From positions 186,001-250,000 of the forward strand of contig JAJCXN010000056.1 of assembly GCA_029263415.1 (NCBI GenBank): a DNA stretch of 64,000 bases, in the 5' to 3' direction. The notes under the pieces are model-generated. The model was not told the DNA's origin and made no database searches. It saw only the letters and a program-made list of their open reading frames with translations. Origin of the DNA: Acidobacteriota bacterium. GTDB taxonomy: Bacteria; Acidobacteriota; Thermoanaerobaculia; Multivoradales; Multivoraceae. The position numbers and the translations under genes were made by a program. How positions within the stretch are numbered: position 1 is the first letter of the stretch; each line of letters starts with the position of its first letter. Positions 34,765 to 42,964 of this stretch are shown piece after piece.

Positions 34765-34853
34765 CGGACGAGGCCTCGTAAGATCAATTGGCGAGAGCAA
34801 AGAGGCGGCCAGGGGCGCTGGTCCGGACGAAGAGCACTCGAGAAACCAATAGC

Positions 34854-36449
34854 ATGTTATCAATCTATCTTCGTCCGCCAAGAACCCGTCAAAGTCACAC
34901 ACGGGCCGCCATTGCGGCCTTCGCAACCCTACTCGTCTTCTGCGCAAGCCTTGCCTCCGCCGCTGCAGAAGGCCACCAAGTCGTGCTGCTCGACGAACAC
35001 GACCACGCCCTCCAGTATCGGTTGCAATCGATCGACCAAGCCACGCGGAGCATCGATCTCTCCACGTTCATCATCGAGCCGGATCCGATAGCGCTCGACA
35101 TCCTTTGGCATCTTGAAGCGGCTGCTGAGCGTGGCGTTCGCGTCCGTCTCCTGCTCGACGCGCAGTTCAATCGACTGCCGCTGCCGCTGGTCGCTCAGTT
35201 GATCGACGCGGGCATTGAGATCCGGCACTACCACCCGTTCCGGTGGTACAAGCCAGGGTGGATCAACACCCGACTGCACGACAAAATGCTATTGACCGAT
35301 GCTCAATGTGGGGATGCTGCCCAGATCGAGGGAGGCCTGATCGAGGGAGGCCTGATCGAGGCTGCCAAGATCGGGGCAACCCAAATCCAGTCCGCCCAGA
35401 CCAACGTTACGCAGGCCAAGATTGCGCAAACCACGGGTACACCGGAACCGCCTGCAACAATGATCCTCGGCGGCCGCAACATTTCCCAGCCCTACTTCGG
35501 CATCGCAGGACGCCTCCCACGCGCCTACGTTGACCGCGACATCCTGGTCACGGGCCCTTCGACCACCCGCGGTTGCCAGTACTTCGGTGCGCTGTGGTCC
35601 AGTCGACAGACCCGCTTTCCCAAGCTCGGCACTCGAGACCCCAGTCGAAGTGAAGCCCTCTGCGAACGCCATCCCCGTGTGTCTCGCGGCGGCTGCAAAC
35701 GCGAGCTGCTCCGTCGCGATCAAGAGTTCATCGGCGCAAGAGCCACGCTTGCTAGAGCGCATGCAAACGGCTGGCACCCCAAACCAGATGCACCACCCCA
35801 ACGGTTCCAGGTCGCAACGATCGAGTTCTTGGCAGATCCGGTGGGTGACAAAGATCTCGATTTGCCGATCGTCAACCGGCTGTTCCCCCAAGACGATCGG
35901 ATCGGACCGCAACTTCTTCAGGTCCTGGAGCGCGCCAGCGAAAGCTTGGTGGTCGAGTCGCCCTACATGGTTCCTTCTCGGGGCTTCCGCAACGCTGTGA
36001 GGCGAGCCCGTGGCCGTGGTCTGAAGCTTCGCATCCTGACCAACTCGTTGCTCACCACTGACAACCTGCTGCCTCAGGCCGCATATCGCAACGCGCAGTC
36101 GTGGCTTCTCGATCAGGGGATCGAGCTTTGGGAGTACGCAGGTGCCGAATCGATGCACGCCAAGTCAGCTGTGCTCGATGGCCGCATTGGCATCGTCGGC
36201 AGCTACAACCTGGATCCCCGATCGGAGCATCTCAACACCGAAGTCGCTCTGGTGATTGACGACCCAGCCTTTGCGCGGGCGTTACTCGCTTCGATGGATC
36301 GTCGACTGGAGCAGTCGTGGCACCTGACCCACGAAGGCATCGCCAACCTCGATGCACAGAGCCGTCGTTATCCTGGAGTGAAACCCAAAAAGATCCTCCT
36401 GATGACCCTGCTGAGAGCCATCACTCCGGTGCTCAAGCGGCAGATCTAG
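34854..36449 (+). CDS. Phospholipase D family protein with pentad-repeat insertion
   Basis: The 531-residue exported protein has two PLD domains. Signal peptide: FATLLVFCASLASAAAEG. First HKD: TRLHDKMLLTD, His142. Second: ESMHAKSAVLDGRIGIVGSYN, His435. Both retain H-x-K and the GG/GS-x-N element. Between the first HKD and its GGRN partner lies a stretch of about 40 residues in 5-residue units (QIEGG, LIEGG, LIEAA, KIGAT, QIQSA) encoded by 15-bp tandem units. PLD enzymes hydrolyse or transfer phosphodiester head groups; the two-domain, cardiolipin-synthase-like layout suggests phospholipid action in the periplasm. Upstream ATG 34788 overlaps the divergent gene region, so ATG 34854 before the signal peptide is preferred. 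Confidence 0.85.
   Translation: MLSIYLRPPRTRQSHTRAAIAAFATLLVFCASLASAAAEGHQVVLLDEHDHALQYRLQSIDQATRSIDLSTFIIEPDPIALDILWHLEAAAERGVRVRLLLDAQFNRLPLPLVAQLIDAGIEIRHYHPFRWYKPGWINTRLHDKMLLTDAQCGDAAQIEGGLIEGGLIEAAKIGATQIQSAQTNVTQAKIAQTTGTPEPPATMILGGRNISQPYFGIAGRLPRAYVDRDILVTGPSTTRGCQYFGALWSSRQTRFPKLGTRDPSRSEALCERHPRVSRGGCKRELLRRDQEFIGARATLARAHANGWHPKPDAPPQRFQVATIEFLADPVGDKDLDLPIVNRLFPQDDRIGPQLLQVLERASESLVVESPYMVPSRGFRNAVRRARGRGLKLRILTNSLLTTDNLLPQAAYRNAQSWLLDQGIELWEYAGAESMHAKSAVLDGRIGIVGSYNLDPRSEHLNTEVALVIDDPAFARALLASMDRRLEQSWHLTHEGIANLDAQSRRYPGVKPKKILLMTLLRAITPVLKRQI
35322..35441 (+). repeat. 15-bp tandem units coding pentapeptide repeats inside the PLD gene
   Basis: About eight 15-bp units start at cagatcgagggaggc. 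The first three are nearly identical; later ones diverge. Codon phase is kept, so the protein gains five-residue repeats. This is an in-frame expansion in a catalytic-domain loop. Confidence 0.85.
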
Positions 36450-36475
36450 CCAGCGCCGAGCGTCACTACCCGCAA

Positions 36476-36874
36476 CTAGGAAGTGCTCGGCACTTCAGCG
36501 ATGCATTCGATCTCGACCAACGCTCCGAGCGGGTTTGCCCGCACCGCAATCGTGGTTCGAGCCGGTCGATGATCGTCGAATCGGCGTTCGTACACTGCGT
36601 TCATGCCAGCAAAGTCATCCATCGAGGCGAGATACACATTGGTCTTCACCACTTGCTGAAGCGAAGCATGCAAACCGCCGAGCACCAGTTCCAGATTGTC
36701 CAAGACTCTCTCCGTTTGCGCACCAATTTCGTTTCCGGTCAACTTTCCCGTCGCCGGATCAATCGGGGTCTGTCCTGAACAAAACACCAACCGAAGTCCA
36801 CCCGAGTCGTGCGACACCGCGTGGGAGTATGGGCCGATCGCTTCAGGCGCGCCATCGATGTTGTGCTTCTGCAT
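36476..36874 (-). CDS. ridA: RidA (YjgF/YER057c/UK114) family protein
   Basis: The 132-residue protein is a typical RidA: IGPYSHAV near the N terminus, LVFCSGQTPIDPATGKL, QTERVLDNLELVL, VVKTNVYLASMDDF, FNDHRPARTTIAV-type segment with the catalytic Arg, and VEIECIAEV at the C terminus. RidA hydrolyses reactive enamine/imine intermediates made by PLP enzymes such as threonine dehydratase. AGGAG lies seven bases upstream of ATG 36874. It converges with the PLD gene (26 bp gap) and diverges from the first acyltransferase gene. Confidence 0.93.
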   Translation of the reverse strand: MQKHNIDGAPEAIGPYSHAVSHDSGGLRLVFCSGQTPIDPATGKLTGNEIGAQTERVLDNLELVLGGLHASLQQVVKTNVYLASMDDFAGMNAVYERRFDDHRPARTTIAVRANPLGALVEIECIAEVPSTS

Positions 36875-36994
36875 CTTCTCTCCTGTAATCGCTGTTCGGC
36901 TCCGAGCCTATCGCCCTGACATCAGCGCTTGATGGTACGTTCCTGGCAAACACTCCTCGCCTGAGTGCTGAGCCGTGAAAGAATCCCGCGCACA

Positions 36995-37735
36995 ATGTCT
37001 CTGATCAACAACACGGCTACCCTCACTTTCTGTCGCATCGTCTTTTCGCTGATGAACCGCAGCAAGGTTCTGGGTAAAGACCGCCTGCCCAAGTCGCATG
37101 ACGGGCTGCTCCTGGCTTGCGTTCACCTCAGCCACTACGACCCATTCGCGATCAGCGTCCTGGTACGCAAGAAGGTCGCCTGGATGGCCCGGATCGAGTC
37201 GTTTCAAACGCCAGTTTCGGACTTTCTCACCACTCATTGCGGCGCTTTCCGAATCGACCGATTCGGCAAGGCCCTGCCCGGAATCCGGGACGGCCTCAGA
37301 CGCTTAGAGCGCGGCGAACTGGTCGGTATCTACCCCGAAGGCGAAGTCTTGTCCGGTGCCGACTCTGTGCTGAACGGCGCACCGATGAAGCGCGGCGTTG
37401 GACTGTTGGCTCGCCGATCGGGCGCTCCCGTGGTGCCTTGCATCGTGCTCAACAGCGAGCACTTCAGCAAGGTGGTGTCTTGGCTACCATTCAAGACCGG
37501 ACGGCTCTGGCTTGCCTACGGCCAACCGCTCTACGCCGACCCGAGCTTGCCCCATGGCCGCGCCTCGCGGGCAGAATTGACCGAACGACTCGAAGTCGCT
37601 TTCCGCGAGCTGCATCAAGAGATGGTCGAGAAGTTTAGCGTGCCCGCCGAATGCTGCCCTGTGAAGAGCTTTAGTGGCGGCGGCGTAGGGCCGTTCAAAG
37701 CTGAACTGTCGACCAGTACCGCGGCCGACTCCTAG
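36995..37735 (+). CDS. plsC: 1-acyl-sn-glycerol-3-phosphate acyltransferase (PlsC-like)
   Basis: The 246-residue protein has PlsC block I HLSHYD (HX4D), the acyltransferase block with FRIDRFGKAL, and the FPEG-type block IYPEGEV, then a VPCIVLNS block. Such enzymes acylate lysophosphatidic acid to phosphatidic acid at the inner membrane. ATG 36995 is chosen; a GTG at 36965 is in frame but lacks a ribosome site. A paralogue follows 46 bp later, so a gene duplication produced two acyltransferases with perhaps different acyl or head-group preference. Confidence 0.88.
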   Translation: MSLINNTATLTFCRIVFSLMNRSKVLGKDRLPKSHDGLLLACVHLSHYDPFAISVLVRKKVAWMARIESFQTPVSDFLTTHCGAFRIDRFGKALPGIRDGLRRLERGELVGIYPEGEVLSGADSVLNGAPMKRGVGLLARRSGAPVVPCIVLNSEHFSKVVSWLPFKTGRLWLAYGQPLYADPSLPHGRASRAELTERLEVAFRELHQEMVEKFSVPAECCPVKSFSGGGVGPFKAELSTSTAADS

Positions 37736-37781
37736 AATCGCGAATCGGTCGCCAAACCCTGCAATCTGCCTGACTTCCTCT

Positions 37782-38513
37782 ATGGTCAAGACCGAGCAAA
37801 GAGCCAGCAAGCTCAGAGAGTTGACGCCCAAGCGTCAGCACCCACTCTTCTTTCGCGTGATGCACTTTCTGGCCCGCGTGGTGTACTTCCTCTCTAGCCG
37901 ATCCGTGGAGCTCGGAGTCCAACACACGGCCACGGAAGGCGGCCTGCTCGTCGCCTGCAACCACCTGAGCCCCTACGACGTTCCGTGTGTGTTGAAGGCC
38001 AGCAAACGACCCTTCGATTTCATCAGCTTAGAGCGGTTCGCCACCATGTTCTTCGTCGGATGGTTCTTCCGCCATCTCAACGTGATTTTCTTGAAGCGCG
38101 GTGGCGATCTAGGAGACAGCGCCACCCTCAAGGAAGCAGCGAAACGCTTGCGCCAAGGACGTGCCATAGGCATCTTCCCTGAGGCTGAGATGCGCAGCGA
38201 AGAGACCTCTGCGATCGCAACAGGTGAGTTCTATGAAGGATTCGGCAAACTCGCCGTCCTAGGTCGGGCGAAGCTTGTTCCCGCCGTGGTGCTCGACTCC
38301 AAGAACTTCGGTCGACCCTCAGGGTGGCTACCCTGGCCGCGAACTGAGTGGGGAGTCATTTACGGTGAACCGATCGAGATTCCCAAGGGATGCAGTTCCA
38401 TAGAGGCGGCAGAGCGACTCGAGCAGGCGTGGCTGGACTCGCTCCGTCGACTGGAGCCCCAGTTACGCGCGGCTCTGAACGAGCGCTTCGGTCCCAAGCC
38501 GATTCCAGAATAG
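37782..38513 (+). CDS. 1-acyl-sn-glycerol-3-phosphate acyltransferase paralogue
   Basis: The 243-residue protein repeats the plan of its upstream neighbour: CNHLSPYDVP (HX4D), VIFLKRGGDLGD, IGIFPEAEMRS in place of FPEG, and VPAVVLDSKNF. The EGT-type Gly of the FPEG block is replaced by Ala (PEAE), which is unusual and may affect glycerol-phosphate binding. It has no clear ribosome site before ATG 37782 and probably shares the transcript of the upstream gene. Confidence 0.82.
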   Translation: MVKTEQRASKLRELTPKRQHPLFFRVMHFLARVVYFLSSRSVELGVQHTATEGGLLVACNHLSPYDVPCVLKASKRPFDFISLERFATMFFVGWFFRHLNVIFLKRGGDLGDSATLKEAAKRLRQGRAIGIFPEAEMRSEETSAIATGEFYEGFGKLAVLGRAKLVPAVVLDSKNFGRPSGWLPWPRTEWGVIYGEPIEIPKGCSSIEAAERLEQAWLDSLRRLEPQLRAALNERFGPKPIPE

Positions 38514-38528
38514 GCTCCGGCCGAGGCC

Positions 38529-38556
38529 TTGCGCGAGCAGCGATTTTGTATATAGT
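38529..38556 (+). promoter_or_regulatory. Candidate sigma70 promoter close to the LPMO-like gene start
   Basis: TTGCGC (38529-38534) and TATAGT (38551-38556) are 16 bp apart in an otherwise GC-rich area. ATG 38566 lies only 9 bases past the -10 box and has no Shine-Dalgarno sequence, so the mRNA may be leaderless, as for the aminotransferase at 29521. Confidence 0.5.
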
Positions 38557-38565
38557 GTTTTGGCT

Positions 38566-39141
38566 ATGCGCAAACCTTCTATACTCCGCCGCCCTGTCCT
38601 CGTCGCCCAAATCGCACTCCTCAGCTTGGGCCTCTGCTCCCACGCAGCATTCAGCCACAGCCGTATGCTCTCGCCAGCTGGGCGTACCTCGACCGACCCA
38701 GGCACACAAAGTATCCTCGACAACGCCGGGCTCAACTTCGACGATCCTTGCGGTCCACCCACCGAGATTCCACCCGGCCCACCGACAGCCACCTGGGCGG
38801 CCGGATCTGATCAGCTGGTGGAGATCGACCATCGGGTCAATCACGGTGGCGAGACGTACCAGCTCTTCATCTCGTTCGATGGAGGCCAGACCTTCGCGGA
38901 GGCCCTCCCACCGAATCAGTCTCAAGCGGGCGCAATCGACTACCAAACCGGCGGCATTCCCACCAGCGGAGACAGCTTTCCGCGGTTCCTCATCGGCTTG
39001 CCAGCAACCAGCGGTGCAGCCGTCCTGCGCTACACCGATGGCACCTACTTCAACTGCGCCGACATCACACTGACCGACGGAGGCGTTGAGATCTTTGGTG
39101 ACGGCTTCGAACTGGGCGACCTCTCTGCCTGGTCGGAGTAA
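38566..39141 (+). CDS. LPMO-like secreted copper-site protein with DGFExGD C-terminal tag
   Basis: The 191-residue precursor has a signal peptide (IALLSLGLCSHAAFS) directly followed by HSRMLSPAGR, which puts His31 at the mature N terminus as required for a histidine-brace copper site. The second candidate ligand is His93 in DHRVNHGGETYQLFIS. PCGPPTEIPPGPPTATW and the C-terminal RYTDGTYFNCADITL resemble SCE4755-type polysaccharide-monooxygenase-like proteins. The end, EIFGDGFELGDLSAWS, is a short tag also seen at the end of the 33.3-kb secreted protein. Oxidative polysaccharide cleavage is inferred, not shown. Start ATG 38566; a TTG at 38560 is in frame. Confidence 0.7.
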   Translation: MRKPSILRRPVLVAQIALLSLGLCSHAAFSHSRMLSPAGRTSTDPGTQSILDNAGLNFDDPCGPPTEIPPGPPTATWAAGSDQLVEIDHRVNHGGETYQLFISFDGGQTFAEALPPNQSQAGAIDYQTGGIPTSGDSFPRFLIGLPATSGAAVLRYTDGTYFNCADITLTDGGVEIFGDGFELGDLSAWSE

Positions 39142-39189
39142 GGCCTGGTCAGAAGTAGGGCCTTGATCAGAATAGGGCCTTGATCAGAA
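39139..39189. repeat. 17-bp tandem triplication beginning at the stop codon
   Basis: Three units follow directly: taaggcctggtcagaag (which starts with the TAA of the LPMO-like gene), then two identical copies of tagggccttgatcagaa. Since 17 is not a multiple of three, the repeat lies wholly outside the reading frame. Confidence 0.92.
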
Positions 39190-39311
39190 TGGATCCGGTC
39201 CACAGGTCTAACAATGGAGCCGATGCGGACGCGGACGGCTGTCCTTCAGCGCGCCCGCGATCCGAACAACACGTCATCGAAGCGCTCTGGCCTCGACCAC
39301 CACTGGTTCAA

Positions 39312-41000
39312 CTAGTGCCCGCCAGCTGTCTCGATATCCTCCGCGGGCGGATTGCGCCGTTGCTGCTCGACCATCTCAGCGGCGTCTGCTAGCAGCTGCT
39401 TGGCGTCGAAGACGATGCCGTCCTTGATCGTCCAGCGAACACCACCGACCCGTTCAGGCTTGCCGATCTCGTCGTTGAGTCGCACAGCACCGGTGCCAAA
39501 CAGAACCTTCATGTTCTGAATCGGGCTCTCTTCGACTACCAACAGGTCGGCGAGCATTCCCGCACGAACGATGCCACGATCAACAGGTTTGCCAGTGGGC
39601 TTGGCAAGCTCCATAGCGCCGTGCATCGTGGCAGAGCGAATCACCTCGAGAGGGTGAAAGCCCGCCTCCTGCAGCAGTTCGAGTTCGAGGATAGTGCCGA
39701 AGCCGTAGGTCTGGTAGATGAAGCCAGAATCCGAACCTACCGTCACTTTGCCGCCCAGATTCTTGTACTCGTTGAGGAACTGCATCCACACGCGATAGAA
39801 GTTCTTCCATGCGATCTCGTCTGAAAGCGTCCAGTCATACCAGTACGACCCGTGATCTTCTCGGCTTGGCTCATAGAAGTCTGCCAAGGTGGGCAGCGTG
39901 TAATCCTGGTGCCAGTCTGCGGTACGAGCGCGCATGACATCGCGACCGGCAGAGTAGATGGTCATGGTCGGGTTCAAGTAGAAATCCAAAGCGAGAAACT
40001 CGTTGAGCAGCGCGTTCCAGCGCTCTCCTCCTGGCTCAACCAAGCTCCATTGACGTGCAACTTGTCCGAACCGGAATTGCTCGTCCATGTAGTTCATGTC
40101 AGCGGGCCACGGCTGAACGTCAGCACCTGCGTACATTGACTCGAACAGTCCGTAGAAGTGAGTCATGCTGCCCAAGCCCGCACGAGCGGCATCCAACGCG
40201 TTCATCTGAGCCACGCCCATCTGCGCGAGATGAGCGGTAGATCCCATACCGTTCGACGTCGCCTCGTCGATCAGCGCAGCCATGATCTCAGGCGGATACG
40301 CACCGAGCTTGAGACCATCGACGCCCTTTTCGGCAGCGTACCTGACCCATTCGCGGGCATCGTCAACGGTGTGGATCTTGCGATCCTTCCATTCCTTGCC
40401 GCTACCTGGACGCTGGTACGAGACGATGCGTGGCGCGGTGATGGCATTCGCGGCCGAGCGAGCCTTCTCCCCCAGCGCCCACTCAAGCGGGCCGGTAGGG
40501 ACACCCCGCACCGTAGTAATACCGTGAGCGAGCCATAGCTTGTAGACGTACTCCGCTTCCGCCGCCTTCGGCACACCCCCGGTATGCACATGTAGGTCGA
40601 TGATTCCTGGAAGCACCCAGGCGCCGCTCACATCGAGTTCGTGGGTTGCGCCCTTGGGCCTCTTCTTCTCGTCGATCTCGAGCATGGGTGCTCCAACCGT
40701 CTTCACCTCAACAATTCGGTTGCCCTCGATCACAATGTCGACCGGCCCGATCGGTGGAGATCCGGTACCGTCGACCAAGGTCGCTCCGCGCAAGATCAAC
40801 CGGTCAAACGGTCCCTCGCCTTCTGCTCGATCGGGACCGGGCAGGACATCCTCGCGTTCCTCTTGGTCTTCATCCACCCCTTCGGCAACTGCTTCCACGG
40901 CGACCACCTGTGCGTGAGTAGGTCCAATACCAAGCCCGACCACCAAAGTCGCGAGCACTAACCACAGACTTCGCACTTCTGAAACTCCACAAAAACTCAT
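39312..41000 (-). CDS. Exported amidohydrolase
   Basis: The 562-residue protein has a signal peptide (SLWLVLATLVVGLGIGPTHA) and an amidohydrolase-superfamily domain: LILRGATLVDGTG, the HxH in GIIDLHVHTGG, VDGLKLGAYPPEIM with a candidate bridging Lys, GSTAHLAQMG, GSMTHFYGL, and VTVGSDSGF with the late Asp. The group includes imidazolonepropionase-like and Xaa-Pro dipeptidase-type enzymes; the substrate is unknown. I use ATG 41000, which has AAAGGAA seven bases upstream, rather than TTG 41021. It is related in fold to the N-terminal half of the fused receptor gene at 8.8 kb. Confidence 0.85.
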   Translation of the reverse strand: MSFCGVSEVRSLWLVLATLVVGLGIGPTHAQVVAVEAVAEGVDEDQEEREDVLPGPDRAEGEGPFDRLILRGATLVDGTGSPPIGPVDIVIEGNRIVEVKTVGAPMLEIDEKKRPKGATHELDVSGAWVLPGIIDLHVHTGGVPKAAEAEYVYKLWLAHGITTVRGVPTGPLEWALGEKARSAANAITAPRIVSYQRPGSGKEWKDRKIHTVDDAREWVRYAAEKGVDGLKLGAYPPEIMAALIDEATSNGMGSTAHLAQMGVAQMNALDAARAGLGSMTHFYGLFESMYAGADVQPWPADMNYMDEQFRFGQVARQWSLVEPGGERWNALLNEFLALDFYLNPTMTIYSAGRDVMRARTADWHQDYTLPTLADFYEPSREDHGSYWYDWTLSDEIAWKNFYRVWMQFLNEYKNLGGKVTVGSDSGFIYQTYGFGTILELELLQEAGFHPLEVIRSATMHGAMELAKPTGKPVDRGIVRAGMLADLLVVEESPIQNMKVLFGTGAVRLNDEIGKPERVGGVRWTIKDGIVFDAKQLLADAAEMVEQQRRNPPAEDIETAGGH

Positions 41001-41042
41001 AAGCCATTCCTTTCGCGACAAGCGCGGTCCACGGATCGCGTT

Positions 41043-41597
41043 TTACGCGGCACCGTACGATTTTTCGAACAAGGCTCGGATGGCCTTCTCTCCGGCCTCA
41101 GATACGGTGCGTGTCCCGGTTGCAGAGAAGGTTCCGGCAGGAAGTATGGGGTCACCATCGACCCACTCGGTGCCTTGCCAGGTGAACCAAGCAGCTCGAT
41201 CTTGATCGAAGACATGAACGTCTCGATTGAAAAACTTGGCAAGCTCGACGCCCCAGCCAGTGCCGCCTTTGACCGTCCCATCCTTCTGGATCCAACCCAG
41301 AGTGAACAAGCTGTCGCCGCGGCGCACAATGTGAAAAATGGACTGGATCACACGACGAATACCCTTGCCGCGTGCGAACCGGCGTCCCAACCGCTCGAAC
41401 ACCAGCGACATGCTGACGGTGCCCTTTTCGAGCTCTTCATCGCTAAGAACCTCAACTGTTCCCTTGTGAGCCATGCGATGTCCCTCGAATGAGAGGGTCG
41501 TCTCTGGAATGCCCCACTCTTCAGCCATAGCTCCGAACATCGCCTCCGTGCCTTTGTGTCCGCCGCTAATCAAGTGAGCTCTTGTTCGATCATTCAT
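41043..41597 (-). CDS. SLOG-superfamily Rossmann-like nucleotide-binding protein
   Basis: The 184-residue protein has HLISGGHKGTEAMFGAMAEE near the N terminus and DSLFTLGWIQKDG, then KGGTGWGVELAKFF and RDVHVFDQDRAAWFTW, the pattern of the SLOG family (DprA/LOG-like, with GG-x-GT-D/E and GGTGW loops) seen in phage and bacterial proteins. SLOG domains bind nucleotides or nucleotide-derived ligands; some act as sensors in defence systems. No effector domain is attached and no defence gene is next to it. It ends 42 bp upstream of nothing recognisable on its own strand other than the amidohydrolase. Confidence 0.65.
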   Translation of the reverse strand: MNDRTRAHLISGGHKGTEAMFGAMAEEWGIPETTLSFEGHRMAHKGTVEVLSDEELEKGTVSMSLVFERLGRRFARGKGIRRVIQSIFHIVRRGDSLFTLGWIQKDGTVKGGTGWGVELAKFFNRDVHVFDQDRAAWFTWQGTEWVDGDPILPAGTFSATGTRTVSEAGEKAIRALFEKSYGAA

Positions 41598-42234
41598 CCG
41601 CGTCGTTACCCTTTGCTTGGAGAGACCCTTCGCTTGGAGAGCAGGTCACCTAAGCTGGGATTCTCCCCCAGCCCACTCCATGTCGTTTGCTAGATCTCCT
41701 TACTATAACTACACCGCGACCACGAGCCACGTCCACGGGCCTAGAGGAGTCGACCTGGATTCCAGCTGAGGACGTACTCGCGATGAGACTGAGTCCCATA
41801 CCAGATAGACTATTTGTCGCTTCGTTCTGTTCGCGACTACTGCGGTTTTACCCGACCGACGCAGGCTAGTCATTGGTTTTGTAGAGGTCCCGCAGTCGAC
41901 TGCGAATCTCGGTTGCCCGTTTTGCTGCCGCCAGCATCCCGCTAGAAGGCGTCAGCGCTCATCCATGTCCCAAGAGGCCGTGTTGATTGTGCAACCGTTT
42001 CAACTGCAACAGAACCGATTCGTCGCTCCGCACCTCACTGAGGGTGCGTCGAGTGGGCAGTGCTCTGCCGCTCCCTTCGCCTCGAGACCACGTCGTCTCG
42101 CTGGCGCGCTTTGCCTTAGATGGTCAAAGCCAGCTCTCACCAGACTCTGAGATTCAGAAGTTCAACACTCAGAAGCTCTTCAGCGTCTCCGCTGTAGATT
42201 TTCTAGTATTTCAATGAAAATGAGGAAATGAAGA
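41598..42234. other. 637-bp divergent intergenic region
   Basis: Between the SLOG gene (minus) and the Tat-signal protein (plus). Near 41611-41643 a 16-bp element (ctttgcttggagagac, then cttcgcttggagagca) is duplicated. A possible decayed frame on the minus strand at 41866-42123 is listed separately. GAGGAAATGAAG just before ATG 42235 is the ribosome site of the next gene. Confidence 0.5.
41866..42123 (-). pseudogene. Possible remnant of an unidentified gene
   Basis: One minus-strand frame is open for 86 codons apart from a single TGA at 41959-41961. It reads protein-like on both sides: RSDESVLLQLKRLHNQHG before, and MLAAAKRATEIRSRLRDLY after, ending in TAG. There is no start codon of good quality. 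The helical, charged composition looks like a small cytoplasmic or DNA-binding protein, but I cannot name a family. Chance is not excluded. Confidence 0.25.
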
Positions 42235-42801
42235 ATGGCCTTAACACGACGAACGTTTGTCTCCGCAATCGGAATCGGCGGATTCAGTGCTGCAGGTTTT
42301 GCCAGCTCCGCTCCCGCCGCCTCTAGTCTTTTCTCCCGCGAACCGGATCAAAGGGTTGCCGGGATCGAGATTGATCGCGAACAACGAAGCCTTCGCTTCA
42401 CCCGTCCCATCGCGCGGATCGAGTTCAAGGCGGCTCTGCGGCAATTGAAAGTTCCCCATCGTTGGCAGCTTGCCGACAGTATCAACCTGCACGGTTGGCG
42501 CATCGAGACTCCGAATCTCGCCCGAGGATTCGGCTGGTCGACGGTGAAGTTCGACGGCACCATCACCGAATCGTGGGCCGAGCTCAAGATCGAGTCCTTC
42601 GACGGCCACCAGGAGTTCACGGTCGCGGTTGGCGATGAACGCCTGCAAACCGAAGAGCAGCGGGTCCACTTTCGCTGCGACCGCTTCCCCCAAGTGCAGT
42701 TGCACGACCTGACCGGTCGCCACATTCGGCGCGATCACCTCCAGTTGTTGGGTACCACCGGGCCTGCAGCAAGAGTTCATCGACTGGTGGCGGTGACCTA
42801 G
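42235..42801 (+). CDS. Tat-exported protein of unknown function
   Basis: The 188-residue protein starts MALTRRTFVSAIGIGGFSAA, a twin-arginine signal (RRTF) with a weak hydrophobic core and a cleavage site near SAPAAS. The mature part has alternating short beta segments (VAGIEIDREQRSLRFTRPIARIEFKAAL) and ends RVHRLVAVT. I do not recognise a family. Tat export suggests it folds or binds a cofactor in the cytoplasm first. A good ribosome site (GAGGAAATGAAGA) precedes the ATG. Confidence 0.65.
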   Translation: MALTRRTFVSAIGIGGFSAAGFASSAPAASSLFSREPDQRVAGIEIDREQRSLRFTRPIARIEFKAALRQLKVPHRWQLADSINLHGWRIETPNLARGFGWSTVKFDGTITESWAELKIESFDGHQEFTVAVGDERLQTEEQRVHFRCDRFPQVQLHDLTGRHIRRDHLQLLGTTGPAARVHRLVAVT

Positions 42802-42818
42802 GCATCGTTCGGCACGGT

Positions 42819-42856
42819 GGGGGTTCGGTGGGGGCGCGGCGGGGTTTCGGCAGGGG
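42819..42856 (+). other. Potential G-quadruplex motif
   Basis: Four G-tracts (5, 5, 4 and 4 Gs at 42819, 42830, 42841 and 42853) are separated by loops of 6, 6 and 8 bases on the coding strand, 18 bp after the stop of the Tat protein gene. It could stall RNA polymerase between the two genes; folding is untested. Confidence 0.4.
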
Positions 42857-42893
42857 TTCGGCAGGCGTGCCGAAGCTACGCCGAACACTTCGG
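42857..42893. terminator. Two adjacent small hairpins after the Tat-protein gene
   Basis: TTCGGCA-ggcg-TGCCGAA (42857-42874) is a perfect 7-bp stem with a 4-base loop, and CCGAA-cac-TTCGG (42881-42893) a second 5-bp stem. Together with the G-rich tract just before them they form a likely termination or processing region. Confidence 0.4.
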
Positions 42894-42964
42894 TTAGGCT
42901 TCCACGCCACTCGGCGTCACCCGCTAGACCTTTGCCAAATCAGCCGTTCAGGAGAAGAGCCAGA

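Noticed and set aside
34788-34853. Longer PLD start at ATG 34788.
   Set aside because: It would add 22 charged residues before the signal peptide; ATG 34854 gives a normal leader.
35289-36158. A 289-residue minus-strand frame opposite the PLD gene with repeated LGLRN/LDQAS-like units.
   Set aside because: The repeats only mirror the 15-bp units of the PLD gene; the plus strand has clear HKD motifs and normal codon use.
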